In this document: positions 8,304-15,777 of the stretch, piece by piece
How positions within the stretch are numbered: position 1 is the first letter of the stretch
How the letters are laid out: each line of letters begins with the position of its first letter
Origin: Pseudomonadota bacterium
GTDB taxonomy: Bacteria > Pseudomonadota > Gammaproteobacteria > Burkholderiales > Burkholderiaceae_C
Direction: 5' to 3'
Assembly (NCBI GenBank): GCA_021799355.1
Contig: JAJZAQ010000005.1
Coordinates: 31,267 to 95,266 of the forward strand
DNA: 64,000 bases
Notes under the pieces: generated by a model
The model's database searches: none
Told to the model about the DNA's origin: nothing
What the model saw: only the letters and a program-made list of their open reading frames with translations
Program-made: the position numbers and the translations under genes

Positions 8304-8337
8304 GTTTCGCCCGGACAGTCCGGGCGCGGATTGAAAC
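8304..8337 (+). repeat. Solitary CRISPR-repeat-like unit
   Basis: A 34-bp unit begins GTTTCGCCC, contains a perfect 8-bp inverted repeat (GCCCGGAC, one base, GTCCGGGC) and ends GCGCGGATTGAAAC. The terminal ATTGAAAC and the GC-rich central palindrome are hallmarks of type I (I-C-like) CRISPR repeats. Only one copy was seen, with no second repeat one spacer-length away on either side and no cas gene in the window. It lies between the unknown two-gene module and the relaxase 3' end. It could be the last unit of a lost array, or a repeat mimic carried by the mobile element. Confidence 0.55.
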
Positions 8338-8380
8338 GAACGCATGTTATCCCGTACAGAAATGACTATGCAGCCGACGG

Positions 8381-8420
8381 TTGATCAGTGATCAATCGTG
8401 GTTGCGCGACGATCACGATT
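8381..8420. promoter_or_regulatory. Two adjacent inverted repeats after the relaxase stop
   Basis: TTGATCA-G-TGATCAA (8381-8395) is a perfect 15-bp palindrome. It is followed by a second inverted repeat, AATCGTG (8394-8400) with CACGATT (8414-8420), which ends on the relaxase stop codon. Neither is followed by a T-run in the leftward direction, so a factor-independent terminator is not well supported; a protein-binding site or attenuator is possible. Confidence 0.4.
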
Positions 8421-10564
8421 CACCGGTCATGCCCTATGTCCCGCTGCCTCGCCAACCCGCCCACTTCCCGCATGAAGCCGGCATAGCGCTCGCCCAGCGC
8501 TTTGCGAGTTTGCGCGTTCGCTGCGGCGACATCCCCGCCCAATTTCTCGACGCGCGCCATGCCGTGCATCCAGTCCTGCACAGCGCGGGTGCGCGCGGCG
8601 TCGGTCTGGGCCTGTTGCCATGCCGTTAGCGCCGCATCGACTGCCCGCATTTCGGGCAGCGCAGCGGTGTCCTGCGGTTTCAAGGACTTGGCCGCATCGG
8701 GGGCAGACTTCTCCACAGCCGTTGGGGACAACTGGGGCGGGCGCTGCCTGCGCTGCTGCTCGTCCTGCACGATGGCCTGCAAGTCGGCGTCCACGACTTC
8801 GATGCCCAGCCGCACCGCCTGCCGCGCCGCCCGTTCCCGGAACTCACTGCTGCCAGTGATGTCCACCTTGCCGCCGTACTTCTGCGAGGCCATACGCAAA
8901 GCCGCTTCCAGACTGTCATCGCTCTTGTCGTGCATCACGATACGCGGGCCGGTGTCGGTGAACTTGTCCCGCCCCTGTGCATCACGGTACAGCACGAATT
9001 GCCGCCTGTGGTCGATCTGCGCATCCAGTCCGGCCAGCGTGAGCTTGCGCAGCGGGTCGAGTTCTTCGCCCTCGATGCCGTCCACCTGCTTGCCCTTGTT
9101 GCGCTGCTCGCGGTAGCGGATACCGCGCAGCGCGGCCTGCGCCGCCTCGTCGCCCTGTGCCGCTTCGCGCTCAAGCCACTTGCGCCACACGTCCTGTTTG
9201 GGCAGCTTGGCCGAGAGCGCCTTGCGTTCTGCGGCCTGACGCTTCTGCAAGGCTTCACGCTGCTGCGCCGCCTTGAGCGCCCACAGGGACTGCACTACGG
9301 CGAGCGACTGCCCAGACTGCCGGGCCTGCGCGACCAAGGCCTTGCGGTCATGGCGTATTTGCACGGCGAGTTCCTGCCGTTCGCGCTGGTGTTGGCTGCG
9401 CAGTTCGGCGCGCTGCTGCGGTCGCTGTGCACGCCCTGCAGCCTGTTCGGCTTCGAAGCGGGCGGCGAGTGCGGCGCGGGCGTCGACGCGGGCTTGCCTG
9501 CGCAGAGCGCGGAGGTCGGGATCGCGGGCTGAGTTTTTTGCGGGCAGGCGGTCCGGTTTATCGCTTTGGCTGCGGCTTGTCTTGACGTACTCCGCATAGG
9601 CGCGTGACGGTGCTGTTTCAGATTGCAGGGCGGCAACGAAGGAGCCGAGGCGCTTTTCCAGTTCGGCCTTGCTGGCCCAGCGGCCCAGCTGGGAGGCCTT
9701 GGCGGCCAGGATGCGGCCATCGTCGAGCTGGGTGGTGACGACCAGACCGGAGCCTTTGGACTGAAGGGTGACGCCGTGCTGCGCCAGGGCCTGATGGGCG
9801 TCGGTCCAGGTGGCGCCAGAGGTCTGCACGGCGGAGCGCAGGTCTTGGGCGGGCTGGCCGGCGACCCAGGACTGGAAGGAGTCGGCGCCGAGACGGTATT
9901 CGGCGGCGGCGGCCCCACGCGTCAAACGTGGCTTGCCCTCATCCTTCAGCAGCCCTCGCGCGCGTCGTTCCGCACGGCTCATGCGCACGATGGTCGGCCC
10001 CTGGTCGGTATCCAGGGTGATGTAGGGGCCATTGGCACGGGCATAGCCGAATTCGAGTTCGAGTTCGCGCATGCAGCGGTCGAGGATGAAATAGTCCTTC
10101 TTGAACGGCGGCTGCACAGCGATCAGTTTTTCGGGATGCACGCGGTTGATGACCAGGTGCACATGATCGTTGTCGGTATCTCGGTGGGTGGCCCAGGCGG
10201 CCTGATGCGCACTGAAGCCGAGCGCATCCATGACGTGCTTGCAGGCGTGTTCGGCCTGCTGCGCCGTGGGGTGTTCGCCCTCCTGCCAGGTTATGGCGAC
10301 GTGATAGACGGGGTTGCCTTTGAACCGGCCTTTGCGTTCGCAGTCTCGGACGACGCCGTCGCAGACGCCGGCAAGGTCTTCGGCGTAGGCCAGACGGTGT
10401 TCGCCAAGCGTCCAGTAGATCTGATCGTCGTCGATGTTGAAGTGGCCGCCGTCCAGGGTCTGTCCAGGCGGCAATTCTTCATTGCCGCGCATGACGTAGC
10501 GCATGACGTGAGCGAATCCCTTGCTGGGCGCGCCCGGTTTGAGCGTGATGACTTTGGCAAGCAT
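8420..10564 (-). CDS. traI: MOBP-type relaxase (TraI/VirD2 family) with LPD7 domain
   Basis: This 714-residue relaxase nicks oriT and pilots the strand into the recipient. The ATG at 10564 is chosen because it overlaps the upstream stop as ATGA and directly precedes MLAKVITLKPG; a longer reading to 10621 is out of keeping. Motif I Tyr is in VMRYVMRG, and motif III is the metal-binding HRDTDNDHVHLVIN. After the relaxase domain (about 1-250) comes an Arg/Gln-rich coiled segment (about 330-460), then a region resembling large polyvalent domain LPD7 (DHRRQFVLYRDAQGR, ALRMASQKYGG). No primase domain is evident. It pairs with the MobC/TraJ-like gene and the oriT-like region just beyond. Confidence 0.9.
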   Translation of the reverse strand: MLAKVITLKPGAPSKGFAHVMRYVMRGNEELPPGQTLDGGHFNIDDDQIYWTLGEHRLAYAEDLAGVCDGVVRDCERKGRFKGNPVYHVAITWQEGEHPTAQQAEHACKHVMDALGFSAHQAAWATHRDTDNDHVHLVINRVHPEKLIAVQPPFKKDYFILDRCMRELELEFGYARANGPYITLDTDQGPTIVRMSRAERRARGLLKDEGKPRLTRGAAAAEYRLGADSFQSWVAGQPAQDLRSAVQTSGATWTDAHQALAQHGVTLQSKGSGLVVTTQLDDGRILAAKASQLGRWASKAELEKRLGSFVAALQSETAPSRAYAEYVKTSRSQSDKPDRLPAKNSARDPDLRALRRQARVDARAALAARFEAEQAAGRAQRPQQRAELRSQHQRERQELAVQIRHDRKALVAQARQSGQSLAVVQSLWALKAAQQREALQKRQAAERKALSAKLPKQDVWRKWLEREAAQGDEAAQAALRGIRYREQRNKGKQVDGIEGEELDPLRKLTLAGLDAQIDHRRQFVLYRDAQGRDKFTDTGPRIVMHDKSDDSLEAALRMASQKYGGKVDITGSSEFRERAARQAVRLGIEVVDADLQAIVQDEQQRRQRPPQLSPTAVEKSAPDAAKSLKPQDTAALPEMRAVDAALTAWQQAQTDAARTRAVQDWMHGMARVEKLGGDVAAANAQTRKALGERYAGFMREVGGLARQRDIGHDR

Positions 10565-10890
10565 CAGGGCGCCCTTCTCAGCATGGCGGCGGTGCGCTGG
10601 AGTTCTTCGACCAGTTGCCACCAGCGGCGGCGGTCATCGCCCGATGCCCAGCCCTTGTCTTTAGGGTAGAGATGTTTGAGCAGACGTCCGAGCTGGTCGA
10701 TGCGCTGCGCGGTGGAGTCGTCGGCGTGGCTGATCACCGCTTGATGCGTGGCACGCAGGCGGATGAGTTCCGACATGCTTTTGTTGGCCGCCTGCGCCTG
10801 ATTGCGCAGATCGGTGAGCTGGGCGGTGGTGAGGCGCACGCGCACGGTGTGGGGCTTGCGATCTTGAGAGTCCATGCCGTGACTCTGCAA
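10564..10890 (-). CDS. Relaxosome accessory protein, TraJ/MobC-like
   Basis: A 108-residue basic protein (or 103 residues from the ATG five codons in) that should bind oriT and recruit the relaxase. The stretch HTVRVRLTTAQLTDLRNQA followed by ANKSMSELIRLRA is the ribbon-helix-helix arrangement of MobC/TraJ relaxosome proteins. The C-terminal half is helical with KDKGWASGDDRRRWWQL. It ends in an ATGA overlap with the relaxase, as in RP4 traJ-traI. It faces the TraK-like gene across the putative origin of transfer. Confidence 0.8.
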   Translation of the reverse strand: MQSHGMDSQDRKPHTVRVRLTTAQLTDLRNQAQAANKSMSELIRLRATHQAVISHADDSTAQRIDQLGRLLKHLYPKDKGWASGDDRRRWWQLVEELQRTAAMLRRAP

Positions 10891-11239
10891 GGCAGGGACG
10901 GCACAGTCTGTCCGAGGCGTGGCGCGTCTCTGATCGGTCGTGAGGCGGTTTGAGGCGGACGTGTGTCAGGCGTGTCTCAAACGTCCGATGCGTAAAAACC
11001 TTGCAAGGTAATGTTTCGCGGGACATTTCGGACGCCGCTGGACGCGGCATGCCGACACCTGGCGGCGCCATGTCACACGAAACGCTTGGTCAGGGCTGCA
11101 CCCCGACACCCTCTTGGACAACTCCCGCCGCAGCGCGGACGCCGATGACGGTTCTCCGCGGTTCCCTTGTCGCACGCTGGCCCCGTCTCGCAGAGTCCGG
11201 GTAGGGCGCCGATGAAAGGCGCGCACAAAAGGACTCACG
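10891..11239. other. Putative origin of transfer (oriT) between divergent tra genes
   Basis: This 349-bp non-coding region separates the leftward traJ/traI-like genes from the rightward traK/L/M-like genes, exactly where oriT lies in IncP plasmids. It holds TGAGGCGG twice in tandem (10941 and 10951), an inverted repeat GTTTGAG (10948-10954) with CTCAAAC (10976-10982), and a perfect 12-bp palindrome ACCTTGCAAGGT (10998-11009). These suit relaxosome binding. No textbook IncP nic hexamer (ATCCTG) was found, so the nick position is unknown. Confidence 0.55.
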
Positions 11240-11863
11240 ATGATGCAAAACGAGGACAGGCCAGACGCGCCTGACGACGCTGATGCATTCGACCGCGACA
11301 CGGCCCTACGGCAACTGGAGCAGACGCAAGCCGAGTTGAGGGAAATCGCACGGCGGAAGCGACAGACCGCACAGGCGCGTGCCCGTGCCGAAGAAGCCAG
11401 CAACCCAAGGCAGTTCGCGCTCAATAGTCTGATGGCGATCGAGGACGAACTGTTTGCCCTGTTCGACACCGACGAGAAGCCCGCCGAGATTCTGGCTTAC
11501 CTGAAGAAGTGCATGCCGAGCATCCCGCCGGACGACCTGCGACATGCTCTGGACGCGGTTCGGAAACGACGGGGACGGTTTGACCTGCGTGCACCGTCGC
11601 CTGTGCCCGCGACATCCAAAACCAGACCGGCGTCGGCGCGCGCCCCATCGGCCGCGCCCACGAACAAGCGCCCAGCCGTGAAGACGGCGACTGCCGCAAG
11701 CACGCCTCCTGCTGCACCCGGGCTGGAAGGTCTGGAGTTGCCAGACTGGGCGGACGGCTCTGACCGCCTGCCGGAGGAATCCGAGGCGGACTACATCCTG
11801 CGCAAGAACCTTGAAGGTCCGCCCGAGGCGCGGCGCAAGTTCATCGGCGAGCACAACGCCTGA
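11240..11863 (+). CDS. TraK-like conjugal transfer protein (by position)
   Basis: A 207-residue hydrophilic protein. Residues 20-60 form an Arg/Gln/Glu-rich coiled coil (LEQTQAELREIARRKRQ), residues 60-110 a compact helical region (LNSLMAIEDELFALFD, PPDDLRHALDAVRKRRG), then a Pro/Ala/Thr linker and a conserved-looking tail (LPEESEADYILRKNLEG). It is the first gene rightward of the oriT-like region and precedes a ParA-like ATPase, which is the traK slot of the IncP Tra1 operon, where TraK wraps oriT DNA. Sequence similarity to TraK itself is not obvious, so the name rests on position. RBS: AAGGAC before the ATG. Confidence 0.5.
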   Translation: MMQNEDRPDAPDDADAFDRDTALRQLEQTQAELREIARRKRQTAQARARAEEASNPRQFALNSLMAIEDELFALFDTDEKPAEILAYLKKCMPSIPPDDLRHALDAVRKRRGRFDLRAPSPVPATSKTRPASARAPSAAPTNKRPAVKTATAASTPPAAPGLEGLELPDWADGSDRLPEESEADYILRKNLEGPPEARRKFIGEHNA

Positions 11864-11937
11864 TTCCCCGGCTGCCGCCGGACGCCGCCGGGGCGCTGCC
11901 CGGTCTTTTTTCGATCCTTACAGAAAGGTTTTCCATC

Positions 11938-12696
11938 ATGCTCAAGACGTTCATCATCGATGGCGACAAAGGCGGCGTCGGCAAGAGCCTGGCCACCCGT
12001 GCGCTGGTTCATCACTTCTTGTCCCAAGAGGAGGAGCAGCGTCCCCGTCTGGTGGTCTATGACGCCGATCTCTCCAACCCGGACGTGTGCGGCGAAGGCG
12101 GTCTGCGACCTGGGGGCGGCATCGTCGGCACGGCGCTGCTCGATCTTTCCACCGAGAGCGGCTGGATCGATCTGGGCACGAAGCTGGCCATTCTCAGCGC
12201 TGCCGCCCAGACTGCGGAATACCGCATCATCATCAATATGCCGGCGCAGATCGGTACACGGGCGTTCGACGGGTCGATCCACATCGTGAGTGAGGTGCTG
12301 CGCGAGGCCAATGCGATTCCGGTCTGGCTGCTCAGCCGCACGCAAGAGAGCATCCGGGCGCTCAATTACCGCCTGCGCCAAATGCCTGCGCGCTATGAGG
12401 CGGGGATTGTGGTGAAGAACCTGTTCTTCGGCTCGGCGGACAAGTTCTTACTCTGGCAGTCGGATGAACTGCGGCAGCGTCTGGTGGACGAAGGCGCCTG
12501 GCTCGAAGCTGAACTGCCGGAGATGAACGATCAGCTCGCGGTGATGATCGGGCGCCGCCCGTTCCATGACGTGCTGGCGACCGGGATTGACGGTCGGCCG
12601 CTTCCTTATGGCTATCGCCTGGCGTTGCAGTCCTGGCTCAAACGGGCGGGCACCGCGCTAGAGCCGATCGAGGCCATCGAGGCGGGGGTGGTGTGA
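11938..12696 (+). CDS. TraL/StbB-like P-loop ATPase
   Basis: A 252-residue ParA/MinD-type ATPase. The deviant Walker A is IDGDKGGVGKSLATR at residues 7-21, and VVYDADLSNPDV supplies the Walker A'-type aspartate. IIINMPAQIG and VWLLSRTQESI follow, where a switch/Walker B strand is expected. TraL of IncP plasmids and StbB of IncW plasmids are of this type and act in DNA transfer or plasmid positioning. It is the second gene of the rightward operon and overlaps the next gene (TGATG). RBS AGAAAGG lies before the ATG. Confidence 0.75.
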   Translation: MLKTFIIDGDKGGVGKSLATRALVHHFLSQEEEQRPRLVVYDADLSNPDVCGEGGLRPGGGIVGTALLDLSTESGWIDLGTKLAILSAAAQTAEYRIIINMPAQIGTRAFDGSIHIVSEVLREANAIPVWLLSRTQESIRALNYRLRQMPARYEAGIVVKNLFFGSADKFLLWQSDELRQRLVDEGAWLEAELPEMNDQLAVMIGRRPFHDVLATGIDGRPLPYGYRLALQSWLKRAGTALEPIEAIEAGVV

Positions 12697-13229
12697 TGGC
12701 CTACAGCAATTCGGAACAGGTGTTCATGGATGTTCTCGGGCGACTGCCCGCCGAGGACGAGTGGAAGGAGATTCGTTCCCTGCTTGGCATCCTGCAGCGT
12801 GCGGGGTTTTCCGTAGATGACCCGAGCAATGCGCCGCACGTCACGCTGTTTGCCTGGGGCTGGGCGCGCAGTACGCCTAGAGCAGATGTGCTGGCGGCGG
12901 TGAAGGCGGCGGTGATGGAGTTGGGCACGGCCGGCACGCCGTCGACGGATTTGACGCCGGTGTTGAGTGCGGTGCAGGATTTGCAGATCGCTGCGGCGCG
13001 CACGGCCACTGTGAAAGTCGATGAGGGGGTGGTCAGCGAGGCGGTAGCGCGTGCCTTGCGTGAGCCGATTTCTCTGGCGTCGATGGCCATTCTGGGCGTC
13101 GTCATCGCGGTCGCTTTTTTTGTCGGTTCCTGGTGGGGCAACCGCCAGTTGGCACCCACGGTTCAGATGCAGCAGCAGATGATTCAGAAGCTGACGGCTC
13201 CTGACCATGCGTCGCGTTCTGGCAAGTGA
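12696..13229 (+). CDS. TraM-like membrane-anchored transfer protein
   Basis: A 177-residue protein with a soluble N-terminal part and one transmembrane helix near residues 130-150 (SLASMAILGVVIAVAFFVGSW), followed by a short tail. It occupies the traM position behind the TraL-like ATPase, in a TGATG overlap, which is why the ATG at 12696 is preferred over the GTG one codon earlier. The middle, with TVKVDEGVVSEAVARALREP, looks like a helical oligomerisation region. Its function is inferred from the IncP order only. The next gene starts 23 bp before this one ends. Confidence 0.55.
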   Translation: MAYSNSEQVFMDVLGRLPAEDEWKEIRSLLGILQRAGFSVDDPSNAPHVTLFAWGWARSTPRADVLAAVKAAVMELGTAGTPSTDLTPVLSAVQDLQIAAARTATVKVDEGVVSEAVARALREPISLASMAILGVVIAVAFFVGSWWGNRQLAPTVQMQQQMIQKLTAPDHASRSGK

Positions 13230-14430
13230 ATGGCCCATCCCCGTCGCGGCTGTTGCCGGCAGCGCCTGGCTGTCGGGCGGTTCCAGCCTCCTTGGGCCGT
13301 TTGCATCGCTCGGGCTTCCCTTGATCATAGCGGGCCGCGGCACGGCGCGGCGACGGTTCTGCGTTGCGCTGGCCTATTACGCGGTGGGCTGCTGGCCCAT
13401 CGTTTCGGCGGTGTTGGGCTACTGGGGGGAACATTACGCCGTGATGGCTTGGGCGGCATGGGCAGCATCAGCCGCGGCGTTGTCTTTGCCGTGGGCTCTG
13501 CCACCTGGACGCGGCGGGTTGCTTGCCGCGCTGCTGCTCACGGCCCTGCCGCCGCTGGGCGTGATCGGCTGGCTCTCCCCGATGAATGCAGCGGGTGTGC
13601 TGTTCCCTGGTGGCGGATGGGTGGGGGTGATCGGCCTGCTGCTGCTCGTCGCACTCTGGCCTGCGGCAGTGAATGGCCTTGCGGGCGCGCGGATCGCCAT
13701 CGTGGGTGTGTTGGCAGGCAGTGTCCTCATGAATCTGCTGGCCGTGGTTTCCCCGCCCGCTCTCATGCCCCAAGACTGGGTGGGCGTGCAAACGCATGTA
13801 CACCCAGCAGATGGAAATATCCTCGCGTCGATTCAGAACAACCAGCGCATCATCGAAGCAGGACTACGGCAAGGCGTCGGTGCGCGGGTCGTGGTGTTTC
13901 CCGAGGCGGTTCTGCCGGACTGGTACGGCGGCACCAAGGCGCAGTTCGCTGCGGCGGTGCCGCCCGGGCAGGTCTGGCTGCTCGGCGTGCAGACGAATGG
14001 GCGCGATGCCGTGGTGCGGGTCAAACAAGGAGACGCCGATCCGGTTCCCGTGGCACAGGCTGCTGGCCTGCTGCTGGGCGGCGACTGGCAGCCGTGGAAC
14101 CCACGCACCTTGCGTCCTGCCTGGTGGCAGCGCGTGTTTGCGCTTGACGGGCAACGCGTATGGGCCGCGATTTGCGTGGAGCAGGTACAGCCTTGGACGT
14201 GGCTTGAGGCCCTGTGCCAGCGGCCTACGGTAATTTTTGCGCAGTCCAATGCGTGGTGGGCTGCGCCAGGGAGCGCTGCGCCTGGAATTCAGGATGCGAG
14301 CACGCGGGCTTGGGCGCGGCTGATGGGGGTGGGGGTGGTGATGGCGGTGAATCGGATTGCCTCGATTGATGTCGTTGGGCAGGCGGAGCGCACCCACCCT
14401 GCCGCGCCAAACGCTTTACAACAAGCTTAA
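13207..14430 (+). CDS. traB: TraB-like membrane protein with carbon-nitrogen hydrolase fold
   Basis: A 407-residue protein. Residues 1-190 hold about six hydrophobic helices. From residue 200 the sequence is a nitrilase/apolipoprotein N-acyltransferase-like domain: the Glu in VVFPEAVLPDWY and the Cys in AAICVEQVQPW, with WLEALC next, are the likely catalytic positions. TraB proteins of Ti and IncP-related conjugation systems have this fusion; their biochemical role is not settled. The C terminus after MAVNRIAS is short and unlike a complete nitrilase end. An insertion sequence lies 38 bp after the stop, so the tail may have been altered. It is the last gene of the rightward operon. Confidence 0.7.
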   Translation: MRRVLASEWPIPVAAVAGSAWLSGGSSLLGPFASLGLPLIIAGRGTARRRFCVALAYYAVGCWPIVSAVLGYWGEHYAVMAWAAWAASAAALSLPWALPPGRGGLLAALLLTALPPLGVIGWLSPMNAAGVLFPGGGWVGVIGLLLLVALWPAAVNGLAGARIAIVGVLAGSVLMNLLAVVSPPALMPQDWVGVQTHVHPADGNILASIQNNQRIIEAGLRQGVGARVVVFPEAVLPDWYGGTKAQFAAAVPPGQVWLLGVQTNGRDAVVRVKQGDADPVPVAQAAGLLLGGDWQPWNPRTLRPAWWQRVFALDGQRVWAAICVEQVQPWTWLEALCQRPTVIFAQSNAWWAAPGSAAPGIQDASTRAWARLMGVGVVMAVNRIASIDVVGQAERTHPAAPNALQQA

Positions 14431-14468
14431 GCAGAGCATCCAACCTCCTAAGCGCAGATCGATCCCTA

Positions 14469-15301
14469 GATAGCGTCGTCACGAGTTGTGGCGTGATGGC
14501 GCTGTTCATACCAACCGCGCTATTGAGATGCCCGAGACGCTTCATCGACACGATCTATCAGATCGGCACTGGGAATTGCTCGAACCCCACTTGCCTGGAC
14601 GAGCGGGAGTTTGGGGCGGGGTTGCGCGGGACAACCGCCAATTCATCAACGCCGTGTTCTGGATTCTTCGCACCGGTGCGCCGTGGTGAGACCTGCCGGT
14701 TTCGTACGGTGGGTGGAAAAACACCCATCGGCGTTTTTGCCGCTGGCGCGACAGGGGCATTTGGGAGTCGCTCCTGGAGCAGTGCATTGATGAGCCCGAT
14801 TTCGAGTGGATCATGATCGATGCCAGTCACTGCAAGGTTCATCCGCACGCAGCGGGTGCGCGGGGTGGCAATCAGGCGATGAGCCGCACACAAGGGGGCT
14901 CAACACCAAGATACATCTGGCCGTGGATGCGCATGGTCTGCCGCTCCGAGCGGTTATTACAGAAGGTACCCGAGCGGATTGTGCAGAGGCTGAGCGGTTG
15001 ATGGACGGGTTCAAGATGGACTACCTGCTTGCCGACAAAGGCGACGACAGTGACGCCATCGTGGCGCATGCCCAAGCGCAAGGCGCGCAAGCCGTGATTC
15101 CGCCACGCAAGCACCGCAAGCAACCCCGGACGTATGACAAAGCACTCTACAAACTACGTCACCTGGTCGAGAACGCCTTCCTGCATCTCAAGCGGTGGCC
15201 GGGCATCGCTACGCGCTACGCAAAAAACGTCGCCTCATTCGTTGCCGCCGTGCAAATTCGCTGCCTTGCCCTCTGGCTGCAAATCTTGTGACGACACTAT
15301 C
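14469..15301 (+). mobile_element. IS5-family (IS427-group-like) insertion sequence, 833 bp
   Basis: Imperfect terminal inverted repeats GATAGCGTCGTCAC (14469-14482) and GTGACGACACTATC (15288-15301) flank a transposase frame. Both ends are bordered by TA (CCTA before, TAGA after), the two-base target duplication usual for this IS group. The length of 833 bp also fits. It sits just after the TraB-like gene. Confidence 0.88.
14486..15291 (+). pseudogene. IS427-type transposase, interrupted by a stop and a frame change
   Basis: The N-terminal part (from MPETLHRHDLSDRHWELLEP) ends at a TGA at 14687-14689 directly after RTGAPW, where the family has an arginine codon (CGA), so one base change explains the stop. 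The same frame then reads DLPVSYGGWKNTHRRF and MIDASHCKVHPHAAG. Near 14896, at a CAAGGGGG run, the family reading moves to the -1 frame and continues GLNTKIHLAVDAHGLP to the end, with the glutamate region LVENAFLHLKRW. Elements of this group often use such a slip for programmed frameshifting, so the frame change may be natural, but the stop makes this copy probably inactive. Confidence 0.8.
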
Positions 15302-15355
15302 TAGAATAAGCCCAACATTTTTGTGTCATGCGGAGTGGGAAATCATTCCCTGTCG

Positions 15356-15379
15356 ACGGCGTAGGGCTACGCCGTTTTT
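15356..15379 (+). terminator. Rho-independent terminator
   Basis: ACGGCGTA, four bases, TACGCCGT form a perfect 8-bp stem, followed immediately by five T residues. It lies 55 bp after the insertion sequence. Confidence 0.7.
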
Positions 15380-15471
15380 AGAACAAGGCTTTGCAAGCGA
15401 CCCGCATTGCTAGTCGGCTAGTGAGCCTCCGTCAGACGCGAGCAGGAAAAGTCACCTAGGCAAGATGCCGC

Positions 15472-15576
15472 ATGAACGCCGTAGAAATCGAACAGGCCAT
15501 GCGCGAATTAACGCTGCATAGCACGCTGCAAGCCCACTTGACGCTATCCTCGGTTTCAGAAACAGCCAGAAGATGA
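15472..15576 (+). pseudogene. Very short N-terminal remnant, possibly of a DNA methyltransferase
   Basis: A 34-codon frame begins MNAVEIEQAMRELTLHS. The opening MNA-EIE-A resembles the start of class I SAM-dependent DNA methyltransferases of the large MmeI-like/type II group, after which similarity stops. It is too short to be functional. The identification is weak and rests on about eight residues. Confidence 0.25.
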
Positions 15577-15777
15577 CCGAAGCTTCACATGAGGGTGTTT
15601 TTGACCCACGCCCATTGCCTCCAGTTGTGGCCTGTTCCTTGCGCCAGACGGCGTCCTGTTCTGCTCAATGAGATCTTCTGTGATGATCGGCGTTGACGTC
15701 TCCGAAAAGTGGTGGGCGAGGAGTTTCGCGCGATAGGTGTGACCGAGCAACCGCTGCGCATCGTCAACGCATCCCAT
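15556..15777 (-). pseudogene. Possible tyrosine-recombinase C-terminal scar
   Basis: The 73-codon frame includes VDDAQRLLGHTYRAKLLAHHF, which resembles the 'AQRLLGH ... T..HY' segment holding the conserved histidine of phage integrases. The terminal tyrosine is replaced by phenylalanine and nothing upstream belongs to an integrase, because that DNA encodes the spherulin-like protein. This suggests an old recombination scar. It could also be a chance frame. Confidence 0.3.
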
